Assembly: GCA_028564675.1 (NCBI GenBank)
Contig: JAOVVO010000049.1
Span: forward strand, 124,001 to 188,000
Direction of reading: 5' to 3'
DNA: 64,000 bases
Source of the DNA: Onchocerca lupi
Lineage: Eukaryota; Nematoda; Chromadorea; Rhabditida; Onchocercidae
Shown: piece by piece, positions 1 through 14,437 of the stretch
Layout of the letters: every line of letters starts with the position of its first letter
How positions within the stretch are numbered: the stretch's first letter is position 1
Notes under the pieces: generated by a model
Seen by the model: the letters and a program-made list of their open reading frames with translations, nothing else
Databases searched by the model: none
What the model was told of the DNA's origin: nothing
Translations under genes and position numbers: made by a program

Positions 1-242
1 TTCATTTTCGGTATGTGATGATTCTCGATTTTATCATGTCTTTGAATTTAGTTCATTGTTATCTAGGGCAAAGTCAATTTCGTATTTCGAGGGTTTTAAA
101 AACAAATGAATATTATTAATATTGTTCTAAAAATTCATAGACAAGTGACAAACGAAAACAATTACGAGCAGGGAAGATAATCAATTGATGGATAATGGAA
201 AAATGAAATTACGATTCGTTCATACTATATTGACCTGCTTAG

Positions 243-2030
243 AAATATGACGGTGAACGATCCGCGAATCATTTCAATCTAGAAGATGCCAAATGCACGG
301 AACCTGTGGTCGACAGTATCGAATCGGCAGTGAAAAAGAGTCGAGCCCGTTTACTTGAAGCAGAACGGCGACATTCGGGGCTTAATGATAGTGCAAGTCC
401 AACAAGTCGATCTAGGTCTCATTATGATTTTCCGTTTAATTTTACATATTTCATCTATCTAAGAAGTACCAAAATTGAAATATCGCTACGAAATATGCAT
501 ATTTTTTATAATTTTGGGTCCTATTTCATATAGAAAATTAAACGAAAATTTTCTCCTGAATTTCGTTGATATTGCAGGTACTGGTTTTGATTTAATATGA
601 AAATTAGAAAGGTCGTTTCAGCCATTCAGTCTGGACAACATTGCCAGAAAACGTGGCAGTATCATCAACTTGGTCAACTGTTGGTCTCTCTTATGTTACC
701 GAATCTTCTCTGTCGAGCTACGATCAGAAATCACCAGTGAAGAATACTATGTCAGCCGTCGATGAATGCTACAGTGCTGTGAAGTTAGATTATCTTTTTT
801 GATCCATAATAACATTTTTAAATTGTTAGGTTTGGAATTTAATTAATTTCAAAAGAAATTCAACATAACTTTTTTTTTATCAGTTCTGAAAGTTCTTCCG
901 TCCAGTATTTCGAATATTTAAAATGAAAGAATAAGAGAAATCAGTATTTCAGCTTGTTTTCAATGATACCTGATCGACAACTTATCAAAAAAAGTGAAAG
1001 CCTTTCTCCAGCACCAGTCAGAACGGATTTACTGCCACTAGTAAAGAGGCCATCCAGAGTTGGAAGCATGAAGGTAAAGTTTATGAAGTTTTAATGGATC
1101 ATAAAAATATATAGCTTCTTTCCTTGGTTCTTTCTGTAGTTATCTATTTCAAGCGAGGACTAAAATATTGCATTTTGGAGTGTAAGCTGCAGCGAATTAG
1201 TTTTTTCGTAGTTCTGGATATTTCTTTTTAAAGATTTATATTTGATCAAAGAAGGTTTTTTGGATTTACAAAAACTGGAAATGTGTTATGTTCCTCTGCA
1301 AAACCCTAATTTGGTCTCTTTCTTCAATTCCTTCGGATTTTGATGTTTTCAGAATTCCTTAACAGTCGCGAAAGAAACAAATGCAGAAAAATCCCAGTCG
1401 ATACCATTGTGCACAGCAACGGCCTCGCTTTCAGGAAGTTACTGTAATTTGGAAGCCAAAAGTAGCAGGAATTTATCCCAAAAACCAGCCGAAGTTTCTC
1501 GTACTGTTTATGTACAAATCGATCCTGTAGCGACACTTGGCGCAACACAGGTATCAATTCTATAACAAATCAATTTTTGCATCAAATTTTGAGACTCAGC
1601 TTATGTTTATTTTTATAATAAATCAATACGAATACATCCAAATATTTATTTATATATTAAGGAATGATTATCAAAAATTGTTCCTCCTAAAAAATGTTTA
1701 CACTTGCTTCTCATTTCAAGACCCAACAAACAATGATGAGGGATCGTGCACGTGTTGACAACTTAGTTAAAAATAAACATTTTTCGAGCCAAAATAATAT
1801 GGAAAGCAAGGATCGAAGTGGTTAGTTCCAGTCAAAACATTAAATTTATCTAAAGTAGCCTAAAGTACTTTATCGTTTAATTAGCGTGGAGTTGTTTATC
1901 GCCAGCTCAAAATTTCCATTTATACAACTTTTTTTTTGCAGATGAAGGATGGAATAGAAGTGGTTTTTTTGCCCGTCGATTGTGGCGGAAATTTCCAGTG
2001 TCAAAATCATATTCTGATCTACGTTTCTGA
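243..2030 (+). CDS. 3' part of an unrecognised serine-rich protein (partial, six exons)
   Basis: Six exons join in one open frame: 243-415, 622-783, 953-1073, 1353-1550, 1721-1820 and 1942-2030 (843 nt, 280 residues plus TGA). Every junction has an AG acceptor (CTTAG, TTTCAG, TTTCAG, TTTCAG, TTCAAG, TTGCAG) and a GT donor, and all phases agree; the first donor, GTCTCA, is weak. The first exon starts in phase 0 after an acceptor, so the gene begins before the window. The product is polar and rich in Ser, Thr, Lys and Arg, with no membrane segment or zinc motif visible. It ends in a basic tail, ARRLWRKFPVSKSYSDLRF, which looks like a kinase or 14-3-3 type site (inference). I do not recognise the family. 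The consistent phasing makes coding status likely; the function is unknown. Confidence 0.65.
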
Positions 2031-3524
2031 CAATTTCATAAATTTGTGCATATTAGTGGAGTTATATCTAATTCGTCAGGTTCCGTTTGCTTAACCGTCT
2101 TTTTTATTTCGAATCAACTTGAATATTTTTTGCTATATGAAATGGAAAAGAATTCCTTCTAAGCTTTTAAACCATGAATTCAAAATTAAATTTTTTTTTT
2201 ATTCTACTGATGACCAATTTTTAGTATTATTATGAAATTGCCGAATTCCCTGACATAAATTTCAATGTTCTTTTCTGATTTTTATTTAATGTTCACTACT
2301 TTTGTTTCCTGAATGGCAATCCTAATATTCCGACTTATCTTTTTTATGTGATTTTCTTCCTACGCAACTATTAATTTTTGTTTAATTTTGTTCTTTATTT
2401 TTAAGTAAATAAAAACGATTCATTCATTCCACCGCGCTACCTATAAAATTAATATGTTGCAAATATATACATTTATGTGCAATGAAATGAAACAGGTTCC
2501 GGACAAAAAACGTTTTTGGATTGATCCAATGAGACTTTCTGAAAATCTACAACTGTCTCAAAAGTGAAAAAATAACTTATTCAGTTGTTTAATTTAGGAA
2601 GTTCGTTAGAATAGACTCCTAAAGTTGCAAAAATTCTGTCAATACTTTTTGCCAAATATTTCCAATTTCATTGTTATGATTATTACAATAATTTGTTGAA
2701 GCTATGGTTCCTCCAGTTTCCCTGACAGATCCAAAAATTAGTGCAACTATTACCGTTATCATCTTCGTGAATTAATGGCTTCATTATCATGATTATTGTC
2801 ATCATTATTATAATTGAGTATGCCTTCGCTAAGAATAAACTGAAGGTACAGCAAATTAAGGAACAACATTAGGAAGAACAGGAAAATTCTAAGTTCAGTA
2901 ATTTTTTTGCCATAACTAAAAATACTTCAACAATTTCGCATATTTGCCCGTTTCTCCTTTAAATCGATCCTAACTTGCTTTTATCCTTTGTAAGATAATT
3001 CATGTGCTTTGCATAGCGTCAAAGAACCTATAATGCTTCGCAATTCAAGCATCAGTTCATAAGTGAAATTATCCTTAAACATTGATTGAATTGTTGAAAA
3101 TTAATCCTACTGTAATTGTTTAGTCGCGAGGATACAGTGAGCTACAGTATTTTCACAATAACTGAGTTTTCTTGTTCTAACTGATTTAATGATGTCATGT
3201 TTTCGTCCTGTTTTAGGAGAAATAGAAGTTGAAACGATATTGTAATAACTTTAGAGCCTGGACTTCGATATTTTTTCTCCCAGCTGTAATCTGAATCAAA
3301 TAATCAAGAAATGCTTCCCGCTTAATTTTCCGAAGAATGACAAAAGTAACTAGGTTATAGCGAAAAAAGCGGGTAAACATAGAGAACTGATAAAAAGAAA
3401 AAAAAAACAGGAAATCCAACGTTAACTGCATTCATAGATTGGATCTGTTCCATTTCCGAGCCTTCCCAACCACATTTACCTTTAGAGCTGTTGCTCCTGG
3501 TATCGCGAAATTTTCTTTAAATTA

Positions 3525-3784
3525 TGTTTTTGCGACAAAGACGAATTCTGTATGAAGAAAGAATTTATTAGCAACGAAATAATTACGAACAAAAGACGAT
3601 CCGAGTATATCCACTGACTGTACTCCAAAATCCGGGCCTTTTATATCCTTCCGGGATTCCTCCTTCTTTCCTGATCTATGATTCGCCGCTTTAGGATTGG
3701 TCGACCTCGCTTTGTTCAGCTGTTGATCGGAGCATTTTGGCCGGAAACATGTTTGTCCTTTTATTATTGTTTTGGCGGCAAACA
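3525..3784 (-). mobile_element. Solo-LTR-like block
   Basis: Read on the minus strand, this 260-bp block starts TGTTTGCC and ends AAAAACA (TG...CA). It contains a TATA box (GGATATAAAAGG, near 3636-3648) and an AATAAA polyadenylation signal (near 3562-3570) about 75 bp further on. That is the order expected of the U3-R-U5 parts of a retrotransposon LTR. The block is GC-richer than its surroundings. No matching target-site duplication or second LTR is visible, so the ends are uncertain. The 87-codon open frame inside it is probably incidental. Confidence 0.4.
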
Positions 3785-6700
3785 TGTTTACCGACTTGTT
3801 AGTCCATTTGAAACTTCACGCTTCTTGAACCATACCATTCCTTGTTTATATTAATTATAATGTTCGGATTTTTCCGACACGTGGTGCTTTTATTAAGATA
3901 TCGATGCTCGTCGTCGAATAACTAACTATTCAACCTTTCTTGAACTTTTGATATCCAATGAATGTTACCGTTAGTGGTACACTTCTCTGATGGATCGAAT
4001 AAAAGAATGAATGAATTATTCCTCCTTGAATACCGCTTGACTTTTTAATACATTCCTTCTCTTCCCATTGTTCCTCGTAATAGCCATGATCGTTTGTCTG
4101 TGTTTCAATCCGTTCAAATTGCTTTCCTTCAGCAAATTTACCATTTATCTTTATTGCGTCAACAAATATGAATAATGCGGTTTGAGTCGAAATGAAATGA
4201 GAATAATGCACCATGTACATTACGTACAGAGGTTTAATTTCAGCTTTTTCTACACTGGCTAGAACCAACAAATGTCAGAGATGAAGAATCAATTGAACTC
4301 AATTTGTAAATCGATTTTTGGACATGTCATTTTTTTTTCTTGAACTTTAAGCAGACTGAATGAAAATGGCGTGAGAGCGAGTGAAAATATGGAAAAAAAT
4401 AATGAGGTCCTGTCAGAGCTGTTGTCGTTTTTTCCAGTTATGAATATCACACTGGTTGTAAATCCAGTTCCTTCTTTATTAAATTTTGCATAAATAAAAT
4501 ATTCAAGTATTATTAGGAAACTGTAATACGTTTTCGAGTACCTATTTTTTACAATTTTTAAACTGTTCTCTTTTGCAATTCTCACTGTATGTCTCGTTAA
4601 CTATTATTTTATTTGAAAAGAAGTCAAATTTTCAAACAGATCTTTGTATGAATTAATTGTCGAGAGTCCTAAATATCCACAAAGTTCAATCTTAATCTTT
4701 AAAAAAAAAAAGCTCAACATATCTAATGTTGTTATTTACCAATTTCATTAAAGATGATTACGCCAATCGAATGTTTGCCATTCGGTTTTTGGCCTCTGTG
4801 ATATTTCGAATCCATCTGAAAGAAAATGAAATATTGATGAGACATCGGCTTAACATGTATGTAGTTCTGAAGCTGATCTGTTATTTGCATCCAGTTTGCT
4901 GCGCAGCGTTGCTATGATTTTGGCAGATGAATGAAAAATGAAATGAAATTGAATAACTGGTTACTCTGAAATAATATTAGCAATTATTTTATAATTTTTT
5001 CTCTTGTGGAGAAAAATTTGGAATTAAATTTATTTTTCAGCTTTCTCTCTTTTTTTTTTTTCATTTACATTCTGATTCTTTTCAAATCTTTCTCTAGCAT
5101 GTGCAAAATTTTCTAGAAAATTTCAAAATGACTCGCAAAAAACTTCAAAAATTGTAGCTCCTAGACAGCAATACATTTTTTTTTTTTTTTTTTTGGATGA
5201 CCAAATTCCTCCCAACTATAAAACCAAAAAGAATAATGAATTCATATATATGCAATAGAAAGTGAAAGTTGCAAATCTAATTAAGGATGAAAAATATTCC
5301 ATTTTCGTTACTCTTTAAAGCTATTTCTGGTATATCTTTATTTCGAACACTTGATTTTACTATGACAAATCTTTACGCCATCTTTCCTTACCCGTCCTTA
5401 TTTCTTCAGAATGCATCGGAAGGAAGGCATGTGTTTAGAATTCAAAAGTTTCAGGACTTCAGTATAGCTCTTCCAAAAAAAAAGAAAAAAAAATATGCGT
5501 TCGTTTGGCCCAAAAAGTATAAGGCTGTTGTGTCATTTCATTTCGCAACTCATTTGAATCATATGAAGTGAAATTCGTTCCAAGCACCGATCGCAATAGT
5601 GGCGTCAATTTCAATCTTCCATCCTGATTTTACATAATTCTTAGCAGTAAATTTATTTCCACATAAATTTATATTTGATATGCCAGAAGTGAGCAAATCT
5701 GCTACTATGTTTTAAAGATAACATCTATTTTTAAAAGTTTTAAATCGATTGTGTATATAACATCCCCAGAAAATCGATTGCTTATAAAACGATTTCGCAT
5801 AAAAACTTGGAATTTGCATCCGAATGTAGACGTGTCATTGTCAACTTATCGTTTAATGAAATGGACGTAATGAGAAGCAGTTGGATCAGCTATGTGCCAT
5901 TTGATGTTAGCGTGGTTTGATTAAGTTGATATTTTGATTAAGCAAGTTCAAAAACGACATTTCTGAATTTTTTCGTCAATCAGGTTCACCCGCGGAAAAA
6001 GACGAATGGAACAGAGAAATACGAAAAATTAATGAAGAAGAGGTATCGGGAGGAGGGTGAAGGGGATGCGGAGGAGGAAACAAGTTTCGCTACAAGTGAA
6101 AAGTAAAAAAAAAAAAACTGAAAGTAGCTGAGAGCGAAATTAAAACTCTATTTTCAAGTGAATGGTTGACAAGGATGTGCTTTCCTTCCTGTTCAGCACC
6201 GCGTGAGACAGGGAGTTCGAGGTGGAGGAACGGGAGAAGGCGGTGCCATATGTTTTGGATTATTAGAATGATACGTATCCGGTTGTTTCAACCATTAAAT
6301 ACGTAGCCATTTCGCTTTTCGAAGAAAAAAAATCAATCGATACTGCTATTTTCAAGCGTCGTATATTTCTGGAAATTTTCTACTAATCACTGACAGCATC
6401 ATTCCGGCTCAGCCTTCCTTTTCGTAAACTCAGTTTGTTTTCAAATGACAAGTAGTAAATTATTTACATGTTGAAAGATGTATTCATGTTATTTAATTTC
6501 TTTTCTACATGTTGTTATCAGTAAAAGAAATCTCCGCTGCGCTGCAGCAACGTTCAAAACGGGGAAGGGAACAGGAAGAGTCGGCGACACTTCGGATAAG
6601 TAACTATAGTTTATTACCGTTAGCACTTCTATACATGCTGTTTGTTATTTCAGCATACTTCGAAGTATTTTTAGCGCTGATTCGCACTTCATTTCTCTAT

Positions 6701-8169
6701 TGATCATCTTCGATTCCTTCAGTAAAAGGGAAAAAAGAAAAGAAAGGTAAGAAAAAGGGAGACACCTGTCCTTCTCTTTTGGTTTTTATATCAAATGAGC
6801 AGGATTCAAATTATCCTGTGTAGTATAGGACTTCCTGAAAGTCATTGCTGATTGTACAATTGCTTCTGCTTTCCTTGCTTATAGTCTAGTAATTCGAAAT
6901 TTCTTGAATTCTACTTTTTAACTTATCCAATTTAAGTACATCCAACTACAGTTGATTAATTATGTTCAGTCACATTTATTGACTAATCAGTTGCTCTCTT
7001 TTTCATTTATAAGTTTTTTGAGATTATACATGAAGCTTTAAAGAAGAAAAGAAAAGGATGTGTAAGAAGTATATTCTGGCATGAAAATTGCATTTACAAT
7101 GATAAATGCGGCAATACTTCGTAATCCGCATAGCATATTTTCTACCAATTTAATTGATAGCGGAATCGCATAGCGAGGATCCAAAATTTTTTCAAAATCC
7201 ACGGATATTTTCAAACATCACAGAAAAACAAGCTATTGCAACCGATTTCCGCTTTGCTGTAAAAAGTTCTGAAATACAATTGGAAATTTTATTATAGGGG
7301 TAATAAACTCATTTTGTTTTGTAAGTATAATCTCGAATTACTCTTTCCAACAAAGATTCAACATGGCGATCCCCAATAATCTTTCAATTGCGTAATAATT
7401 TCCTGATTCTTTCATTCGTTGCCATTCTATTTTGTTTTTTTGTGAGCGAATTGACGAATAGTACTGATAAAAAAAGTTCAAATGAGATAACTAGGAACTG
7501 TCCATTTCAGAATATTATTTCCTGAAATAAATACATAGCAGTTATGTATTAAAGTTTTGAGGTTCCGCATGGTTTTCTTTTTCTTCCTGAAAAAAACAAA
7601 TTTGGACATGTTTGACATTACGTTCGAATTTCATAGGGAAACTGGCTTCGATTCTATCTTCTGGATGGAAGCAAATTTTATCTGGGATAATTTCGTTGCT
7701 GGAATATCTGATATTCATGTATGAATTAAACTTCAAAACTCTAGCCGATGTAGCGTATAACATTGTTCATTTGGCCTCATTAAATTACATCAGGGAAAGC
7801 TATAGATACTCCTGTCTCTTTTTTTTTGATTGAGATTTTTGAAAGATGGAACCGGAAATTATCGAGAGATCTTTTTCAACTCAAAAACAGTAGACATTAG
7901 AGGGAAAAGAAAAAGTTCATCTTTTTTCAACAAGTCTGATAAAAGAAAGTGAATGTATCAGATAATCTGTGGATATATTAATTTGGAACGGCTTAAGTGA
8001 TGAATATTCATCCAAGTAAATTCCGTTATACTTAACTATTATTATTATGTCCTTTCTGGCAGTGTTGCTGGAAAGATCTTAAGAAGGTGTGAAATAATGT
8101 TAGCCTTTATTAAAGGCAGATAATCTTGATATTGTCCAAGGAACTTGAATCAAACTCTTGCGCTATCAT

Positions 8170-8310
8170 TTTACTTATCCAAAAAAAATTTCCATTATCT
8201 TCCGTTCCTCACACGTTTTTGTATTTCGTCCAAAAAATTGTCCAAAAAATTTCCATTATCGAAAAAAAAAAAGATTTCCTTGTCCAAAAAATTTCCATTA
8301 TCGTTCGTTT
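8170..8310. repeat. Short tandem repeat, unit TCCAAAAAATTTCCATTATC
   Basis: The unit TCCAAAAAATTTCCATTATC recurs three times (near 8178, 8240 and 8282), with partial copies and A-runs between them. It resembles locally slipped replication and has no sign of coding. Confidence 0.7.
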
Positions 8311-9659
8311 TTGTATTTAAAGATGAAAAGCAATATTATTCATTTGTTATCAAATTCATTTTGCTTTGTGACTGCCAGGTAACATATATCCTTCTCTGCT
8401 CTTTTACAGCCATTTCATTTTGCTAATACATTTTCTATTTTGTAATTATAGAAAATTCCTGATGGACTGAATCCATTCAATGATGAGAATTGAACCTGTG
8501 AAACATTTATAACTACACTGAACTCCAGCAATAATACCAAAGGTTGTGTTAGGTGATGCCGAGGTGAGTGACGAGCTCACTTCGTCCCGTATTTTTTCTA
8601 CGCTAAAAGTAAGCAGTGTTTTGTCTGATTCATTTTCGATCTTTAAAATGCCAGTTTTTGCTTGCTTACATGCCTGCTAGTAGCACTTGCACGAATTCTC
8701 ATTACAGTATGACGAAGGAGCGCTTATCAATCATCGTAGTGACATGTGATAGCTGTAAGTGATAGGTATGAAAAGTGGTAGAATGAAATGGATTGGAATG
8801 AGCCAGGTGAGTTGCTTCCTCGGGAAGAGCAAAAAGGAGAGCAAGGCAGCAGTAACAGCAGCAGCAGCTATCGACGGGATCGAAGAAAATGTGAAATAAT
8901 TGAAAGTGGGAGAAAAGGGCACTGATACCTGATGTGGAACAGAATGATTTGAAATGAAGAATTGGAAGAGAGAGGGAGAGGGAGCATGGGAACGATGGAG
9001 GGGCAGAACTTCGATTGATGGAAAACAACAAATTTCAAGAAAGTAAGAGAAGAGCCATTGAAAGTGCAAGCACTGGAATGAATGAAAGGCCATTTGATGA
9101 TGTACTTCGGGCATGTCGCTCGCTATTGCTTGCTACATGCCCGTTTTGTTGTTGTTTGAAATATTTGAAGCGCAAGAAGGAAACAGGAAGGAAGTAGCCA
9201 TATCGGAACACTTCTCAGTGTCATCCTCTTTTTCCGGATCCATCCATCTCTCTTCCGAAATCTTCCTCCACCGTCTTTTTCTTCATCCCGGTTTTTGTAT
9301 CATTTCAGATCGACTGTAGTGATCGGAAATAATTAATTAGAACAATCCTCTCCCCGAAAGGCTTCCTTGGAGAAAACGATGCCTACCATCAAAGCAGCAG
9401 CACATCTTTCATTCATTGATATGTACTTTTTGTTATTGAGTAAGGTGTCATCTGTGGCAATCATTGCACAATTGGTTTTTCCCTCTTTTCTTCCTTCCCT
9501 TTCTCTCTCTTTCTCTCTTTCTTTCTCTTTCGAAATGAAAGAAGGCCTTTTCGGGTCTGGTATTTTTTTTAGCTGGATGCAACGTGCATATGCTGAACTA
9601 TGATTTACGCATATTTTCTTGGTTTATTCTCATGATTTGTTTACTCTCCTCATTTCATG

Positions 9660-9930
9660 ATTTTATCAAGCTATGTTATTATCATTATTACGCACATACT
9701 CCCATCGTCATCGTCATCAGGAATAAGCGTTATGGAATCAGTGGAATTATGGTCATCACATTATTATCATAACTTTCGTCATTATCATTATCAGTCTGTT
9801 TATGCTTTAGTATCATTATCGCTTTCAGCATCACAACCAATTATCAGTACTGGCCTTGTCATTGATACTGTCACTGTCACGAAATTTTTCATCTCAGTTT
9901 TTCTCATTATCATATATTGTTATTTTATGT
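9660..9930. repeat. Imperfect ATT/ATC trinucleotide-rich tract
   Basis: ATTATC, CATTATT and TCATCG triplets dominate about 270 bp, with interruptions. The overlapping open frames here are a by-product of the triplet repeat. Confidence 0.6.
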
Positions 9931-12900
9931 TCAGTAGCATCTGATAATCGCAGTTTCTGAAGAGTATCCTTAAAGAGAGCCTAATAAATGGATTGATCTT
10001 GTTCCGAACTATAAATGATTGTAATCCCTTTAAGCTATAGAAGTTGTACAATATTTAAATCTAGCATCCTTTAGCATCTTCTCGACTTGAAGTCTTAGTG
10101 CTGTAGTTTCGTTTTCTTCTGCCACATCTTCTCCAAAGCATTCTTAAGGCTTATTTTAGGCCACTGTTTCCATTGTACCTACAACGAATTGCCGTACCTT
10201 CTAGAGTGCTTGATCCGTGATAAGCAGAATCATTTGCAGATTCGAAAGTCTTGAATTGTGAAGTTGTTTATGCATAAGCTAGAAGCTCGCTCATCGACTT
10301 TGTCCTGAAATTCTCAGCATTATATTTTGGTTCAGGTATATATTTCATTCTACTTGAGTAGTTAAGAGAATACTGTATGTTTGAGCGATCATTAATGTAT
10401 TAATAACAATGATAAGAGCTAATGAATGATGTTAAAAATAAAATGAATTATTAGAAGGATAATCAGTGTTTGTTACTATACAACATCATTATTCTATTAG
10501 CGATCTTACGGATAGATGCTAATAGCAGTAGCATAAATAATGAAAGTAAACTACCATCAATAAAAAGCGTGAGCACTGAGCAAAATTCTGTTGATTTCTC
10601 TCTAGAGAACGAAGGAAAGAATTCCTTATCATCTTCCAGATATAATGAAAGAATTGATAACACATATATTAACAGCGAATATGTTGCAAGTAGTAATTAG
10701 CTGGTGGAAAATTAGTAGAGTAACTTACACAGTATCACTTTTATTTCCATAACATTTGAAGCATGGATTGTTGAGCCATCAAATGAATTGATTTAATGCA
10801 TTGTCTTCGTGTAAAGCGTTCTTAATAATGTGGTTGAAGAGTCGAAAGCTCTTTGAATGTCAACAAGCCATGAGTGAAATAGACAAATAAGCTTAGCTTG
10901 GCTTGGCTATGTACGCATGTTTCTACATGTTCATAGATTGCTGCCATTATCCCTATGCTTTCCAGGCATATGTTGTTACCACAAAGTCGATTTTCTTCAT
11001 AGCCTAATATAATGACACAACTTTTGTCACTGAAATTCATTTCTGGATAAATCTTTGGATTCTGTGTTTGTCTTGTGTCATCATTTTCAAAACTGACGGG
11101 TCTGCTCTATATTTCTCCATCAGCTGTGTCCACGACCGCTTAATCGAAATTGTGCGCTTCGTTTCTCGAAGTGCTTCTTTTTACGTACTATTCTATAATA
11201 TTTAAAAAGTTCCCTTTTACACTCCACAACAATGGTTAGAACGCTGAATGAATCAACTATGCTAAAAAGTGCGGCAAACTTTGCTGAAAATCATGAATTT
11301 TAATAATCCATATGATAATCGTTAAAATACTTGATCTTCTTTTACGCTGTACCTCAAAAATTGCCTTTTCACTGGAATGATATCAATTAACCACAGGCAT
11401 TTGCTATGTAATTTTTTACCACTGGTCTTCCAGATGTAATTGGTTTGTGAGGTAAGTTAAGTTGTTGTAGAAGTGTATAGCATTGTCGATCGATCAATTA
11501 TCTGAAGCAAAATAAATGGTATTTTATTTTGATGATTGAAGACATCCAAATAATTAAAATTTCGTGACTTAACGATCTGGAAAGAAAAAATATCTTACTT
11601 TCATGCAGCAAAATATAACATATCATCATTCAAATTATGTATTATAATGTTTAAATAATATAATACCAGAAGTAATATTATACTAGAACCATTCTTAATC
11701 CTTCTAATCATGAAATCTTGTTGCAACGTTTTTCTTAATACATTTACACTATTTTGATAGCATAAATTCTGCTTCCTCTAAATTATTTGATTCCAAGTAG
11801 CGGGTCCCGATCACGTGATTCCAGGATAGGTCAGGTTTTCGATTCGAGAAAATAAAGATACGCTAATTACATGCTTAGAATTCTCCAAATTTGTCCGAAT
11901 TTCTTCCATTTCGACTAGTTATTGCATAATTTTCACTTTTAAAACACTTCTGTTAATGATTTTAACTATTTTAACTTTATACTGATATAAGTATGGCATC
12001 TTTTAATTAATTATACGGACATATTTTAACTGCATAGTGCATGTCAAAGTGTCAATTTCTATTATTGCTGTTAGTTTCATTTAACTCGCAATTTCTTGGC
12101 TTCTGTCGTATAACTTGAAAATGCGGAACATCTCTAAAAAGCTTTCTTCAAACTGCTTCATTTGATAAGATCATCATATTTTTAATTTCCATCATCAAAA
12201 CATTCAAGTTTAATTTTTTTGACTTCCAATTTAATTAGTGCCATTTTATTTTACACAGTAACACCACCTTAATATCATTCTGTTGCACTTATGATGAATT
12301 CCAACTTTTTCATCATGATTTCTCTATTGTACGCAGCCAGTTCTTCCATGTACCAATAATACTTTTGCCAGAAAATTTTATAATTCTAATTTTTGGTCTC
12401 GAACTCCTTTAGTTATAGACAGTCACATTAGCTTAAGAGAAATTTTCCTAATTTTCAAAATGAATGAAATAGACATTAACTGGGCAAAAATTGACCAAAG
12501 TCTATAGTAGTTATATGATCCAGTAGTGTCCAACTGTAAATTTTGCTTCTAGAAAATGATTCATTTTAATCAAAAATGGTAGTCATTTTCCATCCGCTGT
12601 GGATGCAGAAGTACTTATATTTTCTCCTATAAATGATCAAGCTCACAAACGGGTTATCCAAGATAATAATGACTATGCACCGCTGATTACTTTATTTAGA
12701 ATTAAATGAGTGACAAATTCGACAAACGTTATGCCTCAACTGGATGGTGAATCCCTCCAATCAGTGGCAAAATAGGAATGAAGAAATAATTTCCAATTCA
12801 AATAAGAAACGATTGCATTCATTGTCCGCCCAGTTTACCACTGAATGCAGAACATTTCGAGAATTTTTCCTTACTCTTTAAAACAATAAGTGCTACAATT

Positions 12901-14437
12901 AGTTTTTCACTTTTTTGTCATTTCGTTAGTGAGACAGTTCGCCGTCATTCTCCAGCCACTTAATCAAACAGTGTTTTTTTCTATACTCAATCAAAAAAGA
13001 TTGAGGAATCATGCATAGGAATATAAGCCCCTTCCTTCCTCTATTTTCAAACTATCGATGCCTTCACTTTCTCTATAATCTGTGAATTATCGTTCACTTT
13101 CATAATCCTTCACTGCTTTCCATCTAATATAGTAATTCTAAACTGAAAAGAGACTACGAAAGAGGAATGAATTGCACTCTCAATTTCTCAGAAAAAGTGG
13201 CATTGCAAAAGTGGCATTCCTTTGTGGTCCACGAAAAATGACCGTTTTTTGCACACTTAAATTGTCTTGAAATTTAATTTTTAAAATGCTTTGGACTATC
13301 TAAGCAACAAACCAGCACTGTTTGTTACTGATGAGAAAAATGTTGGAAATTCAAACTTTAACATTGGCATCACCACTGGCTTTTCGGCTTTTTTCTCTGG
13401 ATGCATAAATTAAATTGGATTATTCTCCAAACTTTTGCATAAACCAATAAGAAATAGCTTGTAGTCCTTATTTCATTAAAGTCTAAACAAATTGGGGATA
13501 AAACACCGAATGATGAAAAGGATCATAAATGAATACATTATAGAAGTAGAAAACTTTATCATATCAACGAGCAATTATGGTTCCTAGTACCGTCCAACAA
13601 TTGATTCTGCTAAAAACGATGAGTTCGTAGGAATGGGACTGAGTTGCCCAACGGGGCGCTGGCATATTTCAGAATTGGTGAAGATTGTTTCAATGCCTCA
13701 TAAAATCTAAATAAGTCAATTTACGATGCACGCAATGGTTTCGTTTGCCCAAACGTCGCGCTAGATGGAAAAATTATGTACAGTAGATGAATGGTCAGTA
13801 TATCATGACCTTTCTCAGGTCAGAAAATAACCGTTAGTGTAACCAGCGAATAGTGAATATTAATTCTGTGTTATGAGCGATCGCGCCATCGTTGATCGCG
13901 GGATTCCTTGAATTGTCATATCGTATCGTTTGTTTCTTTCTTTCTTTGCTGAAATTTGACTTTCCTTATCTTCTCGTCTGTTTGTCTGTTTTCATTTATG
14001 AACGTAAGTTTGTCTTACTCCAATGTTCTCTTGATATTGCTTCGGTTTATTTCAAATTTCTCATTACTCTGTAACTTTACCTTTGACCATTTGTGTTATT
14101 TCATCGAGTACTAGAAAATTTGCAGATTTGTTCACTGCAGCTTTTTTTCATAGCTTATCAAGGTAAGCGAACGTAGTAGTATATTGAAAATTATAATAAT
14201 CATTTTCTGATAAATCATGGAACATTTCTCGTAAACATTTTCAGTACTAGTTCATGGTAAAGTAATTATTGTTTTAATTGGAAAACAGTCCTTGAAAAAA
14301 CAGAGGTTGGAATATTTTCAATGTTCCGGCTGTTGATAGCAAATGACGTGACAATTGAGGAATTGTTCTTCGTAACTTCCGATTGCAAAAAACTGACTAG
14401 TTAGATAGATTGGTTTTCCGGTAATTTTTCCTTCCAG

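Noticed and set aside
8560..8600. Short hairpin GTGAGTGACGAGCTCAC
   Set aside because: A small near-palindrome with no adjacent gene or partner motif; likely chance.
8702..9114. Two overlapping minus-strand open frames of 109 and 127 codons
   Set aside because: Both frames are open because the plus strand is purine-rich here. Composition is low-complexity, with no domain and no splice support.
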